Source: Amborella trichopoda
Taxonomy: Eukaryota > Streptophyta > Magnoliopsida > Amborellales > Amborellaceae
Direction of reading: 5' to 3'
DNA length: 64,000 bases
Assembly (NCBI RefSeq): GCF_000471905.2
Contig: NW_006499603.1
Span: 2,621,606 to 2,685,605 of the forward strand
Shown here: piece after piece, positions 23,191 to 34,055 of the stretch
Position numbering within the stretch: position 1 is the stretch's first letter
Layout: each line of letters opens with the position of its first letter
Notes under the pieces: model-generated
What the model was told of the DNA's origin: nothing
Database searches by the model: none
The model's input: the letters and a program-made list of their open reading frames with translations, nothing else
Position numbers and translations under genes: made by a program

Positions 23191-24098
23191 TCCTTGTTCA
23201 AGTTAAAACCCGCAAAAGGGCGTTTGAACCAACAAAACAGATTGACGGAATACCACAGCCTCAGCCGACACCTAATTGTCAAACAAACATAATTTTAGCT
23301 GCTAAGGTCTATCTAAAATATTCAACTGCCAGCATCTAATCACAACACAAAATGGCTCATCTAGGAGTGAGAGCCTCATAAGATCTCTCATGTTTCACCT
23401 CTAAAAACAAAAAGAGTCTTTGAGGGTGAGGACAACGATCGAAAGATCCCTCCAAAATGATAAAAGACCATCACCAAGGCAAGAAACTGACAATGTCAAG
23501 GCTTAACCTGCCAGAGACTTCAGGGTAATGTCTCACCATGTGATTTCCTAGCCTAAAACCTTCATTAGCCGATAGGCTTAGATTTTCAGGACAGGCTGCT
23601 AAAAAGCCCCCTACTGGACCCTACTGGATTGGGCCCACGAGGTCACCTCGCCAAAATTCCCTCTAGCTGACAGGCCCAGAATTTCGGGATAGGTCAGAAG
23701 CCCCCGAATGGACCCCACTGGATGGGACTTACAAAGATATCCTGATCATAAAAAAAAAACCTAGTGTAGCAGCAAACAATGCTAACCAAAGTTCATAGCA
23801 CTTGGCCACTAGAAAGGCTCGATTCTGATTAATGAGGTCCCTATAAAATCCTCAAGCTGTCAGAATCGCAAATAGTCCCTCGAGGGTGAGGACTTCGACA
23901 GGATCCCTCAAAAGTCTCTTCTCCCCCTAAAGTCGCCACAGATGGACGCGTACATTGCATCCAGACGTCTGAGCATCCTAGTTACAGCATTGCGTGGATC
24001 TACTCGACATTCACGTAGTCCTGTGGCGAACCAAGGAAAATTTCCTAAATGATTGTACTTCTCGCTTCTCCTGAAGCACAACAATAGGTGGGGCATGC

Positions 24099-25803
24099 GG
24101 TTGGAAGACATTTTTTATCATCATGGGTCCCTGTTCAATAAAGCCTATCAAACAATGGAAATTTTGAAAGTTTCATAATAGCCCTAGAACTGGCCAAGAT
24201 CTTCATAAGGACTCTCAAAATTCTCCTGCCAAGTTTCGTTGCATTCCAATATGTCTAAGGTAATACAAACGGAGAAGCAGTTTCGGCAGAATCATCCTCT
24301 AGCACCTTGAAAAGGACCTTATAATTAGAGCTATATTTTCGATGTCTCAATTTTCTGTGGGACCACCACCATTGAATCCGGTACGATTGAAAACCCCCAG
24401 TTGTCAAATTTCAGGTTGAACGGACATTTCAGAAAGACGTTATAGGCAAAAGAGCGAAACAAGAGGAGACTCACGTGATTCCCTTGCGGCCACCTTGCAA
24501 CTCAACTTCATTAAAGGGACAGTCACAAACAGTGACTTATGACCCTTATATCTCTCTCATCCAAGAATGAATCGTGCTCAAACTTGATAGAGCATTTTCA
24601 TCTCGTCGAGATGAGCGTTTCGGTATGTGGCACGCCCCGTGACGACGCCCGAGTACGAAGAAAAGCTAGAGAGAAGTTGTTGATTCGTGAAGAAAGTGTA
24701 GGAAAATCAGCAGCATCGAGACTCGCTTGAGCAACCAAATTACGCCACTTGCGCTCCAGATCGATACAAAACCAGTTCCATCACATGCATAAGATCTATG
24801 GCTACCACTGGTCCTAACGTCGCGCATGATGGACGGTCACGAACCCGATGAAGTGACTGTAAATTTTGTCATCGAAATTGCAGATTCCGGTGAAAACTCC
24901 AAAGTTGCAAAATCTTTGTCCGAGCATGGAATCGAGCTGCGTTTGTTGCCCCGCAATCGTGACGACATGCTCAGTGTGATCCAGTGAAGAAATCACAAAA
25001 AAATACCAAGGAATGAACACAATCGATCCAAAGTCTCAAGATTCATTCAAATTTCAAGTCATATGATATTGCCTTAAAATCACGATCCATGGGTCGAAGT
25101 TGGCATCAAATCGATCGCCATGCCGAGCCCTACAAAAAAACAAACATCTTTCAATCAAACAGGCATCAGAAAAACCCCAGATCATTCATGGAAAATCATG
25201 CACGTTCTAGGGCAACACAGGGACTGTCTTGAAATTCCACAACTTGTTAGGTAGGGGAAAATTTGTCCTATTTTATAATATCTTTTAATTCAGTTAAATC
25301 CTAATTTTGATCAATCCACACATGTTTGGGCACAATTATATATATACCATGTGCCATCATTGTAAGCAAAGGCTTGAAACCCTTCACAAAAGAGAATTTT
25401 TACTTATTAGAATTCCCTTTCCTTCTCATTGTTGGGTCACATTGGAGTGAGAGAGAGAGAGTAAGGAGAGAGAAACTTTTTCACCGGTACCTTTAGGCTC
25501 AAGGTAAATTTTCTCTCTCTTCTTTTCTTTCTTTTTCTCCTTCTTCGTCTAAGTCTCCCTCAGAGGCCATGCACGACAGTGGTAGTGTCATGCATGCCTC
25601 TTTCCTTTCTTTTTCTCCTTCTCATGGTTTCACAGGTCACGCACAGCAATGGCAGCGCCACGTGTGATCTCCTTTCCCACTTCTGATTGTTTATCTCTAT
25701 CTCTCAGAGAGGCTCACAGACGACGCTGCTCATCACCCTCCGCAGAGGTATCCTCGACATCTCGATGAAGAATACAAATGGCGAAACTTATTGCCGCCAG
25801 CAG
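24099..25803 (+). mobile_element. LTR3 (subfamily A), truncated at its 3' end
   Basis: It starts (C)GGTTGGAAGACATTTTTTATC after the same GGGGCATGC as LTR1, contains AATAAA near 24138 and a TATA box at 25337-25347, and aligns with LTR2 up to about position 12260. It then stops at GCCAGCAGGGG and continues into pol linker sequence. The U5 end, PBS, leader and gag are missing. Confidence 0.7.
25337..25347 (+). promoter_or_regulatory. LTR3 TATA box
   Basis: TATATATATAC follows TTTGGGCACAAT, equivalent to the boxes in LTR1 and LTR2. Confidence 0.6.
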
Positions 25804-26720
25804 GGGCAAAGTAGAAGCGAGAAGCAGTTCGCCAAGCTAAGGTTGTTCACAAGACTAGCAAGACAAATCAAGCACCACCTCAAAAAACCAGAAGCAGACA
25901 GGCACCGAGGGCTACTCATCAGAGAAACAAGACGACTCAACCGTCAGTCGAGTAGGAATTTCTCAGGCCCCTTCCCCCACTACCAACTTTACTAGACTTT
26001 ATCCCTGGCACAATCCTCTTTCCTTCTCCATCTCATCAATAGGACGTCCTCGAGTCATCTTCTCCTTAGAGCACGTCCGATGAGGGTGACGACGCTAAAA
26101 GAACTCCCCAATTGTCTAAGCAAGGGAAAGACTTAAAATATCCCCTGCACTCGTCCAACTATGGTGATGACTAAAAAAGCTGCCCAGATCGATCTGATGA
26201 GGGGAATGACCTTAAAAGTCCCCCACTTTTTGACCCTTCTCCTTCTTTTTCTTCCACTTCTCATCTTTCTTCTCCGATGTCTCCTGCAGGTACAACCTTC
26301 AAATGTCCATATTTCGAAGCTCTTGACAGAGAATTTGAAGGAATCAACATAAGGAGGATGCAACGAAGGCGGTTGAAAAAGGCCCTGGCCCAAGTAGCTG
26401 GATTCTTAACAGTCGTTGATGCCCGGACAGCTAAATCCAAGGCAGAGCCATCTTCTTCAAAGAAGCACAAAAATTCGAAGCCAAAGAAATCTTTGTGGTG
26501 CCCTAAGCCCGACCTCGAGCAGAAACTGAGAGAATCAAGGGGCCAAAACTTTTATTCTCAGGAGGCTTGCCACATGGTACAAGTCCATGAAGAATCAGCT
26601 GACACGGGGCAAAAACTGCCAACACCTGGGCAAAGACCGTGTGATTCATACGAGTACACTTCTTGCTTCACAATTGCTCAATCTCAATTTCCCTGAAACT
26701 TTCAAGATAAGATCCTGCAA
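25804..26720 (+). pseudogene. Element III: gag-pol linker fused to LTR3
   Basis: From about 25812 the sequence matches 16170 onward of element II. The frame 26277-26696 (139 codons) carries the conserved helix-like QRRRLKKALAQVAGFL and a Lys/Ser-rich segment. After HMVQVHEES...DTGQ it diverges from element II and reaches the RT N-terminal region within about 130 bp. The Pro-rich spacer and the whole protease are therefore missing. Element VII has the same arrangement. Confidence 0.65.
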
Positions 26721-26726
26721 CCTGAT

Positions 26727-27830
26727 ATGCTTCCCACTTTTGAGGTTGACCCTTCTGCCACTCGGTTCAAGAAAGGCACGGAAATCATGATCTACTCTGG
26801 AGCCCTATTGGAGGCAGAGATGTCCGAGTCGTGGGTCTACACACTTGAGGTTGATGAAAAGACCTCTGAAATCAATGATGAAGAGTTGCAAGAGGCTCTA
26901 GAAGAATGGGAAGAAGGCGGTCAAGCTACTGCTGACGAGCTCGAAGAAATAAATCTAGGAGATGAAGTCGACCCTAGGCCTACCTTTATCTTGGCAAATA
27001 TGTCTCCAGAAGAGAAAGAAAATTTCACTACTTTCTTGCAAGCAAACCGAGACATTTTTGCTTGGCATTACCATGAGATGCCTAGGTTAGACTCTCAAGT
27101 CGCCGTTCATCATCTAGGCATCGATCCAACTATCAAACCCGTCAAACAGAAATCGAGAAGGTTCAGGCTCGACCTCAAGATGCAGATAGATGTCGAGGTG
27201 ACCAAACGCAGACAAGCAGGCTTCATTCGTTAACTCAAGTACCCGAAATGGCTAACAAATGTTGTTCCAATCAAGAAGAAGAATGGCCAAATCAGGGTTT
27301 GCATTGACTTCCGCGACCTCAATGTCGCCTGTCTCAAGGATGACTTCCCGTTGCCATTTACCGAGATGCTCATTGACTCTACAACTCAATGTCAAATATT
27401 TTCTTTCATGGACGGGTACTCTGGTTATAATCAGATACGGATGGCGCCCGAAGATGAGGAAGCCACTGCGTTCTTTACTCCGAAAGGGGTCATCTGTTAT
27501 GCAATGGTGCCTTTCGGATTAAAGAATGTTGGTGCTACATACTAGAGAGTAATGACAACCATCTTCAATGAATATGATGCACAAAGAGGTGGAGTGTTTT
27601 GTCGATACTTGGTGGTAAAATCTGGAGAGAAGGATGCTCACATGAGAGACCTGGAAAAGGTATTCGAGCGACTACGCCTTCATCAGCTTGAAATGAACCC
27701 GTTGATATGTGCTTTTGGCATGCGTTAGGGAAACTTCTTGAGGTTCATTGTCAGAAATCGAGGGCTTGAAGTTGAGCTGGTCAAGATCAAGGCGATCCCA
27801 GAAATGTCGTCACCAACTACACTGTGAGAA
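26727..27830 (+). pseudogene. Element III: reverse transcriptase
   Basis: An acidic N-terminal segment (EEWEEGGQATADELEEINLG) leads into FAWHYHEMP, then VKQKSRRFR, KYPKWL, KKNGQIRVCIDFRDLN, DDFPLPF, FSFMDGYSGYNQIRM and MVPFGLKNVGATY: RT motifs in the right order. Stops fall at about 27231 (after GFIR) and 27543 (TAG where element VII has CAG). The catalytic Y(V)DD site near 27597-27615 is destroyed: a two-base loss shifts the frame after FVD. A second stop is near 27726. No active enzyme is possible. Confidence 0.85.
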
Positions 27831-28420
27831 TTGCGCTCTTTTCAAGGGCAATTGGCTTACATCCGCAGGTTCATCTCAAATTTCTCAGGTCGTTGTAAAC
27901 CCTTCACACACCTGTTAAAGAAGGATACCCCATTCATCTGGGATGAAGCATGTCAGGCAGCTCTTGATGACATCAAGTAATATTTACTCAACCCTCTAGT
28001 GCTCTCTACACTAATATTGGGAAAACCTATCATTCTATACGTGATCGCTCTTGACGAGTCACTCAGAGCATTGTTGGCATAAGACAATGACGAGGGAAAA
28101 GCGACTGCACTGTCCTATCTCAACCGCAAGATGCAAGGGGCTGAGAAGAATTATCCCCCTATTGAGAAGATGTGCTTGGGCTTTATCTTTGCAGTACAAA
28201 AACTACTCCACTACTTATTTAGTCATGAAGTGAAACTTATATCAAAATTAGATCCTGTAGAGTTTCTCATGACACGCCTGTGCCTATCAGAACATCTTGC
28301 TAAGGGGGCATTGCTGCTGATGGAATTTGACATCACATATGTCCCACAAAAGTCCATCAAGGGCCAAGCCCTAGCTGATTTTCTCGCAGCACACCCTGTG
28401 TCAGTGGAATCTCCATTATA
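27831..28420 (+). pseudogene. Element III: RNase H (gypsy type)
   Basis: After a stop at the same codon as in element VII, the frame reads ELRSFQGQLAYIRRFISNFS, then KPFTHLLKKDTPFIWDE, ILYVIALDESL, AEKNYPPIEKMCL and LLLMEFDITYVPQ. This is the connection plus RNase H domain of a Ty3/gypsy pol. Stops at 27979 and 28081 break it. The domain degrades the RNA strand during reverse transcription. Confidence 0.8.
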
Positions 28421-28915
28421 AAGTGATCTCCCTGATGAAGAAGTATTTCGTGCAGAGGTTCCTCATGCATGGGAATTGTACTTCGACGGAGCCTTCCAAT
28501 CAGACCGAGGAGGCGCTGGAGTGGTATTCCTAACCTCGAAAGGAGGAGTATTGCCACTTTCTTTCTCTCTCATCGAGGCTGGTTCCCATAACGAGGCAAA
28601 ATATCAGGCTGTTATAATTGCGTTGGAGATAGCCTTCGATTTCGACCTAGAGCAGCTCTAGATCTATAACGACTCTGAGTTGGTTTTTCGCCAGCTCAAA
28701 GGATTATATGATGTGAGGAAAGATACTCTCAAGCCTTATCATGATACTGCAAAATCATAGATGGCCCAATTTGAGGATGTATCATTGAGTCACATTCTTA
28801 GGAGGCTAAACTCGCAGGCGGACACATGCAAAACTCTGAGCTACAATTCAATTATCCTCATCAGGACCCACGCTTGTCTGGGTGGCTAAATGGAGACACA
28901 TTGAACTAAGAACCG
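28421..28915 (+). pseudogene. Element III: second, archaeal-type RNase H (aRNH)
   Basis: LYFDGAFQSDRGGAGVVFLT at 28480-28535, SHNEAKYQAV and NDSELVFRQLKG identify the extra RNase H typical of the Tat lineage. The catalytic Glu of NEAEYQ (kept at 61554-61895) is Lys here. Stops occur at 28660 and 28758. The domain follows the first RNase H directly, as expected. Confidence 0.75.
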
Positions 28916-30351
28916 AGGTAGACGCCGATGATGAGAGAAATATCTTCCCCGATTGCCCTCCTTATCTATTCGAAACACTTCTCTTAGCTAAAGAAGTAAT
29001 TAAGACTGAACAAGAAATGGCATGGAGCCAAGGGGTTAAGGTTCGAAACTAGGAACCAGAATTCTTTGACCCAATATGTATGGAAATTGAGCAGGTGGAT
29101 GATTGGAGAGAGCCTATCACTAGTTTCCTAAAACATGGCAGCAACTCAGAAGATCGTGTCAAACACAACTATATACTTCAAATGTCTACCAAATATACCC
29201 TCCTTGAAGGAGATGCACTCTTCAAACGGTCATTTGACAGTATTCTTCTTAGATGTGTAGACGTGCAAGAGGCAAATTAAGTGTTAGAGGTACTACACTC
29301 AAGAATCTATGGATTGCATCAGTCTGATCCCAAGCTCTATGAACGGATACGCAGGTTGGGATACTATTGGCCTTCCATGGTTGCTGATTCTTTAAACTAT
29401 GCTAAAACGTGCTAGGTGTGCCAAATACATGCTAGCCTTGTTCATCAGCCTCTAGAGCCCTTACAGTGGCATCATGGCCCTTCTCACAATGGGGTATGGA
29501 AATTGTAAGGCCTATTGACCCTCCTTTGGCAATGGTTCAAGTCTTTATCCTAGCTGCCACAGATTATTTCTCTAAGAGGGCTGAAGCGGCCCCCCCTTAA
29601 GCATGTTCTTGGGACAATAGTGACTAACTTCGTTCGACATCACATTCTATACTGGTTTGGGGTACCTGATCGAATTATCTCGGACAGTGGCCCTCAATTT
29701 TGAAGTCATCATATTGATCCCCTGGTTAACTAGTTTGGTTTTGAGTGGAGGTACTCAACTATATACCACCCTCGGGTGAATGGCTTAGATAAGGACTTCA
29801 ATAAGACTCTTTGCAATGTTTTACGAAAATTAGTTTCAAAGACAAAGAAGAACTGGCATGAGAAGCTTCGCGAAGAACTATGAGCTTATCGTACTACTAA
29901 ACAAAATGCTACTAATTTCACTCCTTATTCTCTAGTCTATGGGGGTGAAGCAGTTTTACCCCTCAAAATTCAAATCCCTTCGCTGCGATTCGCATTACAT
30001 CAAGGGCTAACCGAAGATGAGAGAATCAAACTCCGGTAACAAGAATTGGATTCCCTCGATGAAAAGAGGTTAGAGGCTCAATAGAACCTCGAGCTCAACC
30101 AGGGGAGAATGAAGAGGGCTTTTGATAAGTCACTCAAGGTCCGCTCATTCGCCCGTTGCGATCTAGTTCTAGCCATCAAGAGGCCTATTATTATGCATGG
30201 CCGGCGTAAAGGGAAGTTTGAACTCAAGTGGGAAGGTCTCTTTATAGTCAAAAAGGTCTCGCCAAATGGAGCCTACATTGTGTTACATCCTGATGGCGAG
30301 GGGGCAATGCCCCCTATCAATGGACGATGTTTAAAGAAGTACTATCCGTGA
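28916..30351 (+). pseudogene. Element III: integrase
   Basis: Pieces show a KYTLLEGDALFKRSFDSILLRC segment, an HHCC-like finger region (LH...C..C near 29310-29420), a core with SDSGPQF near 29683-29700 in place of SDNGPQF, and a C-terminal domain open from 30109 to 30351 (80 codons) ending GRCLKKYYP. At the position of the catalytic Glu (GLAEAFNK in element VII) it reads GLDKDFNK, so the Glu is lost. There is no chromodomain. Many stops and frameshifts make it inactive. Confidence 0.8.
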
Positions 30352-30830
30352 TGCATATTCAAGAAAAAGAGACTCAACGTAAAGCAAGTAAGACAGTCCA
30401 AACATAGTTTAACTCTTTTTATTGTAGTAAAAAGGAATTACAAGTTACAAGCCGAAAAGCCCATTATTAGGGAAGTTACAAGCCTCTTGCATTTGAGGAA
30501 AATAGAACAGTTAACACCACAAGGGTTGTTGTTGCATCTGAGGATAAGAGGATAGTTACAAACCATAACCCGTAGGGTTGCCCTTGCGTCTGAGGATAAG
30601 AGGATGGTTACAAGCCAAAGAAATGCTCTCATCATGAAGAAGAAGACTACCCATCAAAGAAATGCTCTCCTCATGAAGAAGAGGCAAACCCACCAAAGAG
30701 ATGCCTTCCTCATGAAGAAGAAGTAGAACGACTCGGAGAGTCAACTTGAATTCATCTGACGGGTGCCAGCAAAGAGGATGATTATAGGCCAAAAGAAGAA
30801 GCCAACCATTTTCGAGTCAACTTCAATTCA

Positions 30831-31000
30831 TCTGACGTGTATATCAAACATACAAGGTAGACTTCTCTGGCAAGCAACTGGCCTATGATGGAGAGCATAC
30901 CCTGATCACTATGGATGCCCTTCCACAGAACAACATGGACTTCACTGTTGTACTGGAGGACTTGGCTTCCAACAGGCATCATAAGCTAGGCTTTACCACC
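30831..31000. other. Conserved block after integrase (copy C)
   Basis: A block of about 160 bp is shared with 48065-48240 and 57300-57450, and partly with 2235-2285. On the plus strand it reads VYQTYKVDFSGKQLAYDGEH and continues to DFTVVLEDLASNR. On the minus strand it is open as well (30782-30982), with LSIIGQLLAREV. Which strand, if any, was coding cannot be settled from three decayed copies. Confidence 0.45.
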
Positions 31001-31059
31001 CGTCACCACTCATGTGAGCAACATCATGCACGTCATCATGCCCACCACAGACTGATAAG

Positions 31060-31240
31060 CGTTGTCTGAGGCTAGCGCCGGCTGCGTCTTTCAAAGGCTA
31101 GCGCCGGTTGTATTGCTAACTCCCAGAGTCGGCTGACTTGTCTGAAACCATTGTCTGCTGCCTTTCTTGAGGATCAGTGTCATCTGAGCTTTTAAAAATC
31201 TAGCGCCGGCTGCGTATCTTAAGTAAGTGCTGACTGTGTT
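31060..31240 (+). repeat. CTAGCGCCGGCTGCG direct repeats
   Basis: Degenerate 25-40 bp units carry GGCTAGCGCCGGCTGTGT followed by TCTCAAA-like sequence. They recur at 32010-32275, 48405-48620, 49480-49620 and 57610-57780, on both sides of the TATA-like box. Confidence 0.7.
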
Positions 31241-31787
31241 CTTCACCACAACTGTTCACCTCCTAGTGACTCTTTGTTTCTTGCGTCCCCACAATCTTCG
31301 AGGCTCCTTGATTTTTGGCCTAATACGCTTAGTCTCCCCGATGATTGTATGACTTCCAATAGCAACTGTTCGCCTACCCCCTAATCGTTCACTTTTAGCG
31401 ACGGTCTGTATCCCTGACCCTTTGGTTTCTCTCCAGAATTCCCCTTCCGCTGTTAGAAAACCCCTGCAAACCTTCTACAAGTTACCGTGAAACCATTACG
31501 CCTGTCGAAAAACTACTAAAGCTAGCGGAAGACCCTGGGTAGTTCACTGCTACAACTCTTGCCTCATCCTCCGTTCGCCGGAACCCTCTAGCTGGAGTTC
31601 CATGTTTCCCCGGTGAACTCCCTACAAACTCTCGCAACTCCGAAAAGTCTTATCTCCCTTCTTGTTGTCGTTTTCTTTTTCTCAACCGAATTCTGCTCCT
31701 GCGTCTCAGCAAACTCTAGCCAAATATTTCTAGAATCCCTTGTGTGCTCACCCAAGCTTTCGTTGGAATTCTCCTTCTCACTGTTGA

Positions 31788-31844
31788 GATTTTCACCTTT
31801 GGTGAAAAGCAGTGGAAATGGGGTTTTAACCCCTTTATATAGCC
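31788..31844 (+). promoter_or_regulatory. Palindrome plus TATA-like box (copy C)
   Basis: TTTTCACC (31788-31795) pairs perfectly with GGTGAAAA (31799-31806) around TTT. CCCTTTATATAGCC lies at 31831-31844. Compared with copy D the arms differ but still match each other. Confidence 0.55.
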
Positions 31845-32679
31845 AATGCTTTCCTCAAATGCCCCTCACAAAATGGGAATGCCACTCGCTTCTTAGAAGG
31901 CCAGATAGTGATGGGTCGGGTCGGGCTTGACCCAAGGCCTGAGGAAAGTCTCATCGCCTCCTGTAAAATCCCCTTCCAACAGAAGCTCGGATACTAATCC
32001 ACACCCAGCACCAACTATGCTGTCAAAACTACCCAGCTCCGACTATGTTTTCAATAACCCCAACACCGACTGTGTTTTCAGTGACACCAATGCTGGCTGT
32101 GTTCTCAACAGCCCAGAGCTGGTTGTGTTTTCAACAAATCAGCGCCAACTGAATGGTCAAGAAATAGTGTTGGTCTTTCTCAGTGCCAACTACATTTTTA
32201 AAAGGCTCAGTGTCGGCTGAGTGTTCAAGAAGTGATGTTGGCTATGCCTAGCGATGACTGTGTTCTAAAAAGTCCATTGCTCCATACCTTATGTTAAATC
32301 TATGCTTGTATTACTACTATTATCCCCAGTGAAGTTGTGCCTTGACCATGACCTATTATACCCAGTGACTTCTCATCCCCAGTAGGAGTCATACTTGTAC
32401 TACAGCTCAATATCCCTAGTGGAGTTAGGGTCATTTTTACCATTGCAGCCCCTAGTGGGTCTACCTCACACCTAGTTACCCTGTCTTCAGGGAGTCAAGT
32501 ACCATTTTTTGGCTATAAGGGGCTCGCACTTGTCTCCTTATCCCCAATGAAGTCGGCTTTCCCATTTGATCCTCTTGTAGATCTTAACTATTTTTCCCCC
32601 AGGGAGTCAAATTGTTGTCTACATGACCTATTCCCATGAAGCTTTACTTGCATGCGACCCACACCTTGGTCTGTGAAGC

Positions 32680-33060
32680 GTGACCTCAAACTGCACAGCT
32701 TTGGTCCAGGTGCACGAACTTAAAACTGCATGGTCTAAACTATACGACCATAAACTATAGCGGAAGTCTAGCTGTATGACCTTAAACTGGACGGTCCAAG
32801 CTATACAACTTTAAACCATAGTGAACTCCTGGCTGCATGACGATAAAGGCTTAGCATCACGGTTCGAACTATATGACCTTAAACCGTAGCGGAGGTCTAG
32901 TTGCACGACCTTAAACTGCATGGTCCTAGTTATATGACTTGAAACTGCACAACCACAGTCCAAGCTATATGACCCTAAACCATAGTGCATGTCTTGGCCG
33001 TATGACGATAAACTGCTTTGCACAGGTCTCAGAGGCATGAACTTAAACGACGGCCCGACA
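32680..33060 (+). repeat. ACCTTAAACTGCA array (copy C)
   Basis: Degenerate 35-50 bp units with TATATGACCTTAAACT(G)TAG and GCATGACTT cores. The last units are at 33390-33490, after a unique block with CCCCAGTGAG-type words. Confidence 0.75.
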
Positions 33061-33513
33061 CATGCGCACCCGCCCTTTACGACCATTTTTATACACGTCT
33101 TCCCTAACCGACATGTTCTTATGCGCGCACCACCTTCATTACCTCCCCAGTGAGTACAATCATTTCATCACCCTTCATTATTCTCCAGTAAGTATCACCC
33201 ATGCTCACATAGCGGCGAACCATCCCACCATCCACACTCGTCGTAAGCTAGTGGGTCACCATGTTTTCAGCCACCTTTCATACATCATCCATCTTTCATA
33301 GGTAGCCTCGTGTCATCGCCCCAAAGTGAGCTAAAACCACCACCATACTAACCCCTTGGCATCCACAGACTGCCATTCATCACCACTGCTGTCTAGCTAT
33401 ATGACCTTAAACTGTAGTTCACGTCCTGGCCGCATGACATTAAAAGGCTTCGCACAGGTCTCAGAGGCATGACCCTTAACACGCCTTCACAAAAAAAATA
33501 AAAAAATAATCGG

Positions 33514-33750
33514 CATGGTGTATACCTGGACAAGGGAATGCCATGAGTAAGAATGACGGGCGGGCATGGTTACGAAACCATGAGTAAAAGAGTTCCGTGA
33601 AAATAAAAACCCGGGCATGGTGAAAGCCCAATAGGGCACCATGAAAAAACACGAAAGAATAAGGGTGGACATGACCGAAAGGTCATGGGTAAAAGAGCCC
33701 TAAATAAAAAGGAAGTTAGTGAAAACCGTCTCTACGGTGCTGCTTCTCTA
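33514..33750 (+). other. Chain of short hairpins (copy C, most regular)
   Basis: CATGGTGT/ATGCCATG (33514-33521/33538-33545); CATGGTT/AACCATG with loop ACGA (33565-33571/33576-33582); CATGGT/ACCATG enclosing GCCC-AATA-GGGC (33616-33643); CATGACC/GGTCATG with loop GAAA (33670-33676/33681-33687). ACCGT-CTCT-ACGGT follows near 33726-33739. Hairpins 1, 2 and 4 are followed by a GAGTAA or GGTAAAAGAG motif. Confidence 0.65.
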
Positions 33751-34055
33751 GTCCATGTGAAAATCCGCAAAGGATGCTTAGGACCAATAAACAGGTTGAT
33801 GCAGCGTTCGCCTCAACAGACACTCAAAAAGAAAAATCTCTGGTGTTACAATACCAGGATTCAAAAACACGAGCTTCAAGGAAAAGATTCCAACAGTATG
33901 AGTCTATTTACGAAAAGGACTTGAAGGACAGAAGATGCCCTAAGAAGGAAAGACAAGTCTCATGAAGAAGAGCATCATTTCCAAGAGGTTACTAAACACA
34001 CTCCAAAGATGCTGGAGACACCATAGGAAGGCTATGTTAGCCATGTCTTCGGACC

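Larger units (their letters stand above)
19602..24098 (+). repeat. Element II: long 3' UTR with tandem arrays
   Basis: This is the counterpart of 1801-7521. Order: three ~33-bp GACCAAGGG(A/G)CTATCGC repeats (19695-19805), a pyrimidine-rich unit with palindrome and TATA (20585-20635), a 26-28 bp minisatellite (20740-21125), CCCCAGTGGAGT-type repeats (21600-21960), the ACCTTAAACTGCA array (21340-22690), a hairpin chain (23073-23190) and the block leading to LTR3. The 174-codon open frame at 20611-21135 is produced by the minisatellite and is not called. Confidence 0.6.
30352..34055 (+). repeat. Element III: long 3' UTR with tandem arrays
   Basis: Order: ACTCTTTTTATTG block (30412), purine-rich ~36-bp repeats (30556-30730), a conserved block (30831-31000), CTAGCGCCGGCTG repeats (31060-31240 and 32010-32275), palindrome plus TATA (31788-31844), CCCCAGTGGAGT-type repeats (32320-32650), ACCTTAAACTGCA array (32680-33060 and 33390-33490), hairpin chain (33514-33750), and a block that joins the LTR abruptly at about 34056. 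Confidence 0.6.
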
